64,000 nt of DNA from Pseudomonas sp. B21-028 (GTDB taxonomy: Bacteria > Pseudomonadota > Gammaproteobacteria > Pseudomonadales > Pseudomonadaceae). The DNA lies in assembly GCF_024749045.1 (NCBI RefSeq), contig NZ_CP087184.1, positions 5,890,001-5,954,000 of the forward strand, in the 5' to 3' direction. The notes under the pieces were generated by a model, which searched no databases, had not been told where the DNA came from, and worked only from the letters and a program-made list of their open reading frames with translations. Of this stretch, positions 62,101-64,000 are shown piece after piece (position 1 is the stretch's first letter; each line of letters starts with the position of its first letter). A program made the translations under genes and the position numbers.

Positions 62101-62147
62101 TTGCGGTCGATCCGTCCGCCGTTGGACAGGCGATTGATCTGGCTCAT
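59130..62147 (-). CDS. soxA: Sarcosine oxidase alpha subunit
   Basis: A 1005-aa subunit with an N-terminal 2Fe-2S-like fold region (FTFNGQTYKGFEGDSLAAAL), an NAD-binding domain (VLVVGAGPAGLAAALAAGRSG about 174), and a C-terminal aminomethyltransferase-like half (about 600-1005) that binds folate, with YGLMCKEDGMVFDDGV and FRISFTGELSYEVNV. The complex oxidatively demethylates sarcosine to glycine, producing 5,10-methylene-THF or formaldehyde and H2O2. It starts at ATG 62147 overlapping soxD as ATGA. Confidence 0.96.
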   Translation of the reverse strand: MSQINRLSNGGRIDRNKVLSFTFNGQTYKGFEGDSLAAALLANGVDIIGRSFKYSRPRGIFAAGAEEPNAVLQIGATEATQIPNVRATQQALYQGLVATSTNGWPSVNNDVMGILGKVGGKMMPPGFYYKTFMYPQSFWMTYEKYIRKAAGLGRSSTENDPDTYDYMSRHCDVLVVGAGPAGLAAALAAGRSGARVIVADEQEEFGGSLLDSRESLDGKPATEWVAAVVAELRSMPEVLLLPRATVNGYHDHNFLTIHERLTDHLGDRAPIGQVRQRINRVRAKRVVLATGACERPLVYGNNDVPGNMLAGAVSTYVRRYGVAPGKKLVLSTNNDHAYRVALDWFDAGLQVVAVADARSNPRGALVEEARAKGIRILTGSAVIEARGSKRVTGARVAAIDVRGQKVTSPGEWLDCDLVASSGGYSPVVHLASHLGGKPIWREDILGFVPGEAPQKRVCVGGVNGVYSLGDTLADGFEGGVRAASEAGFKTVEGVLPKALSRHEEPTLALFQVPHEKATARAPKQFVDLQNDVTAAAIELATREGFESVEHVKRYTALGFGTDQGKLGNVNGLAIAARSLNVSIPQMGTTMFRPNYTPVTFGAVAGRHCGHIFEPVRFTALHAWHLKNGAEFEDVGQWKRPWYFPKNGEDMHAAVKRECKAVRDSVGLLDASTLGKIDIQGPDAREFLNRIYTNAWTKLDVGKARYGLMCKEDGMVFDDGVTACVADNHFIMTTTTGGAARVLQWLEIYQQTEWPDLKVYFTSVTDHWATMTLSGPNSRKLLSEVTDIDLDRDGFPFMTWKEGLVGGVPARVFRISFTGELSYEVNVQADYAMGVLEKIVEAGKKYNLTPYGTETMHVLRAEKGFIIVGQDTDGSMTPDDLNMGWCVGRTKPFSWIGWRGMNREDCVREDRKQLVGLKPIDPNVWLPEGAQLVFNPKQAIPMTMVGHVTSSYAHNSLGYSFAMGVVKGGLKRIGERVFSPQADGSVIEAEIVSSVFFDPKGDRQNI

Positions 62148-62473
62148 ACCTTCTCTCCCAGAGCCTGTGCGGCCGCTTTCGGACTGTCAGCCTTGTCAGT
62201 GAATTGCGGCTTTTGGCCGATCTTGTAGGTTTCCAGGATTTCGTAGGTCACGGTGTCGCGGGTCGCGTTGAAGTACTGGCGGCAACCGGCAGCGTGGATC
62301 CACAACTCATGGTGCAGGCCGCGAGGGTTGTCGCGGAAGAACATGTAGTCGCCCCACTCCTCGTCGGTGCAGCTGTTCGGGTCCAGTGGACGCGGGATGT
62401 GCGCCTGGCCGGACGAATGGAATTCCTCTTCGGAGCGCAGTTCGCCGCAGTGAGGACAGAAGATGTGCAACAT
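62144..62473 (-). CDS. soxD: Sarcosine oxidase delta subunit
   Basis: A 109-aa zinc-binding delta subunit. Cysteines in FCPHCGELRSEEEFHSSG (residues 5-8) and the HAAGCRQYF segment supply the zinc ligands, and EEWGDYMFFRDNPRGLH is typical. Its stop overlaps the soxA start as ATGA. Start ATG 62473 follows AGGAGAAA. Confidence 0.95.
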   Translation of the reverse strand: MLHIFCPHCGELRSEEEFHSSGQAHIPRPLDPNSCTDEEWGDYMFFRDNPRGLHHELWIHAAGCRQYFNATRDTVTYEILETYKIGQKPQFTDKADSPKAAAQALGEKV

Positions 62474-62487
62474 AGGGATTTCTCCTG

Positions 62488-63738
62488 TTAGTGGGCGACG
62501 GCAGCAGCGCCGTGTTCGTCGATGAGCGCACCGTTGTGGAAACGGTCGATGGAAAACGGTGCGGCCAGTGGGTGCATTTCACCCTTGGCCAGGCTGGCGG
62601 CAAACACGTTGCCCGAGCCCGGAGTGGCCTTGAAGCCACCGGTGCCCCAACCGCAGTTGAAGAACATGTTCGGCACCGGCGTCTTGGAGATGATCGGGCA
62701 GGCGTCCGGCGTGGTGTCGACGATGCCGCCCCACTGACGGTTCATGCGCACCCGCGAGAGCACTGGGAACATCTCGACGATGGCCTGGATGGTGTGCTCG
62801 ATCACCGGGTACGAACCGCGCTGGCCGTAGCCGACCCAGCCGTCGATACCGGCACCGATCACCAGGTCGCCCTTGTCGGACTGGCTGATGTAGCCGTGCA
62901 CGGCGTTGGACATGATCACGCTGTCGATGATCGGCTTGATCGGCTCGGACACCAGGGCTTGCAACGGGTGGGATTCGACCGGCAGGCGGAAGCCGGCCAG
63001 CTTGGCCATGTGCCCCGAGTTACCGGCGGTCACCACGCCGACGCGCTTGGCGCCGATGAAGCCCTTGTTGGTTTCCACACCGATGCACACGCCGTTTTCC
63101 TTTCGGAAACCGATTACCTCGGTCTGCTGGATCAGGTCCACGCCGAGGGCGTCCGCGGCACGGGCAAAGCCCCAGGCCACGGCATCGTGACGGGCCACGC
63201 CGCCGCGACGCTGGACGGTAGCGCCCAACACCGGGTAGCGGGTGTTCTTCGAGCAGTCCAGGTACGGGATCTCGTCGGCCACTTGCTTGGTGTTGAGCAG
63301 CTCGCCATCCACGCCGTTGAGGCGGTTGGCGTTGACCCGACGCTCGGAGTCACGGATGTCCTGCAGGGTGTGGCACAGGTTGTACACACCGCGCTGGGAG
63401 AACATCACGTTGTAGTTCAGGTCCTGGGACAGGCCTTCCCAGAGCTTCATCGCGTGTTCGTACAGGTGGGCCGATTCGTCCCACAGGTAGTTGGAGCGCA
63501 CGATGGTGGTGTTGCGCGCGGTGTTACCGCCGCCCAGCCAGCCTTTCTCGACCACGGCCACGTTGGTGATGCCGTGCTCCTTGGCCAGGTAGTAGGCGGT
63601 CGCCAGGCCATGCCCGCCACCGCCGACGATAACCACGTCGTAGACCTTTTTCGGCGTCGGCGTACGCCACATCCGCTGCCAGTTTTCGTGATGGCTGAGA
63701 GAGTGCTTGAAGAGGCCGAAGCCCGAATAGCGTTGCAT
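62488..63738 (-). CDS. soxB: Sarcosine oxidase beta subunit
   Basis: A 416-aa catalytic flavoprotein. The FAD motif [19 protein letters not shown] starts at about 35, [17 protein letters not shown] is the flavin-attachment region, and [15 protein letters not shown] is the C-terminal signature. Two in-frame ATGs are possible (63744 and 63738). GGAG sits only 2 bp from the first but 8 bp from the second, so 63738 is chosen, and the protein then begins [10 protein letters not shown]. Confidence 0.95.
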   Translation of the reverse strand: MQRYSGFGLFKHSLSHHENWQRMWRTPTPKKVYDVVIVGGGGHGLATAYYLAKEHGITNVAVVEKGWLGGGNTARNTTIVRSNYLWDESAHLYEHAMKLWEGLSQDLNYNVMFSQRGVYNLCHTLQDIRDSERRVNANRLNGVDGELLNTKQVADEIPYLDCSKNTRYPVLGATVQRRGGVARHDAVAWGFARAADALGVDLIQQTEVIGFRKENGVCIGVETNKGFIGAKRVGVVTAGNSGHMAKLAGFRLPVESHPLQALVSEPIKPIIDSVIMSNAVHGYISQSDKGDLVIGAGIDGWVGYGQRGSYPVIEHTIQAIVEMFPVLSRVRMNRQWGGIVDTTPDACPIISKTPVPNMFFNCGWGTGGFKATPGSGNVFAASLAKGEMHPLAAPFSIDRFHNGALIDEHGAAAVAH

Positions 63739-63759
63739 AGTCATTACTCCAAAACCGAC

Positions 63760-64000
63760 TCAGCGATAAACCGGGAAGTCCGCGCACAGGGCCGCCACTT
63801 GCTGGGCGACATTGGCCTCGACATCGGCGTCGCCGAGGTTGTCGAGGATGTCGCAGATCCAGCCGGCCAGCGTCACGCACTGGGAAACCTTGAAGCCACG
63901 CGTGGTCACCGCCGGAGTACCGATGCGCAGGCCCGAAGTCACGAATGGCGACTGCGGGTCGTTCGGCACGGCGTTCTTGTTGACGGTGATGTGAGCGCGA
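63760..64000 (-). CDS. glyA: Serine hydroxymethyltransferase, C-terminal part (partial)
   Basis: The frame from the right edge to the stop at 63760-63762 encodes the last 79 or so residues of Gly[30 protein letters not shown], then [20 protein letters not shown]. The [14 protein letters not shown] signature is diagnostic. GlyA converts the glycine made by sarcosine oxidase to serine using methylene-THF. It stands 21 bp upstream of soxB in the same direction, so it probably heads the operon. Confidence 0.93.
   Translation of the reverse strand, partial: RAHITVNKNAVPNDPQSPFVTSGLRIGTPAVTTRGFKVSQCVTLAGWICDILDNLGDADVEANVAQQVAALCADFPVYR

Noticed and set aside
59289..62228. A 979-aa open frame on the plus strand opposite soxA
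   Set aside because: It mirrors soxA in the high-GC antisense frame, has a His/Ala/Val-rich composition typical of such shadows and no family features.
1..64000. CRISPR arrays, prophage genes, IS transposases and rRNA
   Set aside because: No regularly spaced repeats, no phage structural or transposase-like protein, and no rRNA sequence were seen.

Overview
The window is a high-GC chromosomal segment of a Pseudomonas, most likely the P. fluorescens group. The reasons are the gene content, the order (pqqFABCDE plus an S9 peptidase next to davBA; bioBFHCD beside comF, a ModE-type regulator, srkA, rarD, a gcvR-like gene and glcB; glyA-soxBDAG-purU-fdhA), and the many REP/REPIN repeats of the GTGGGAGCGRGC...TGCTCGCGA type. 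No phage, IS element, CRISPR array, rRNA or plasmid function was seen. Most of the window is ordinary core metabolism. The accessory-looking parts are a hipBA toxin-antitoxin module beside a tRNA gene and two small orphan genes near 54.7-55.8 kb.

Layout. 0-5 kb: end of an EAL-domain c-di-GMP protein, a tRNA with anticodon CAU (probably Ile2), a hipBA module with its own operator, and a large unrecognised membrane protein. 4.5-15.6 kb: an AsnC/Lrp regulator with lysine monooxygenase and aminovaleramidase (davBA), then the PQQ cofactor cluster. 15.8-23.6 kb: three paralogous ~600-aa acyl-CoA dehydrogenases read leftward, with a membrane diguanylate cyclase between the second and third; a double PsrA-like site precedes the first of them. 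23.9-29.7 kb: a mini rod-like protein, the biotin operon bioBFHCD, and divergent comF, with a BirA-like operator on the bioB promoter. 29.8-38.3 kb: ModE-type regulator, PhoX phosphatase, SrkA kinase, RarD, GcvR-like ACT protein and malate synthase G.

38.4-48.4 kb: a single-domain response regulator, a cNMP/CBS/nucleotidyltransferase-like protein coupled to a DnaQ-type exonuclease, then a cell-surface signalling iron system (ECF sigma, FecR anti-sigma, TonB receptor with STN domain, PepSY membrane protein, 59-aa membrane protein) and a glutathione S-transferase. 48.5-52.2 kb: creBCD read leftward. 52.3-55.8 kb: a retropepsin-like protein, an acyltransferase, a DUF2780-type secreted protein and two small orphans. 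55.9-64 kb: glyA-soxB-soxD-soxA-soxG-purU-fdhA, a one-carbon pathway that oxidises sarcosine and disposes of formaldehyde and formyl-THF.

The best-supported regulatory observations come from reading the DNA directly: a perfect 11-bp inverted repeat over the hipBA promoter, a BirA-type operator whose left half holds the TTGACA of the bioB promoter, an overlapping pair of PsrA-type sites upstream of the first acyl-CoA dehydrogenase, two perfect DnaA boxes between rarD and the gcvR-like gene, and two tandem minus-strand terminators in front of the DUF2780 gene. No clearly unprecedented multi-gene system was found. All family and synteny statements are from memory of the families and were not checked by a search.
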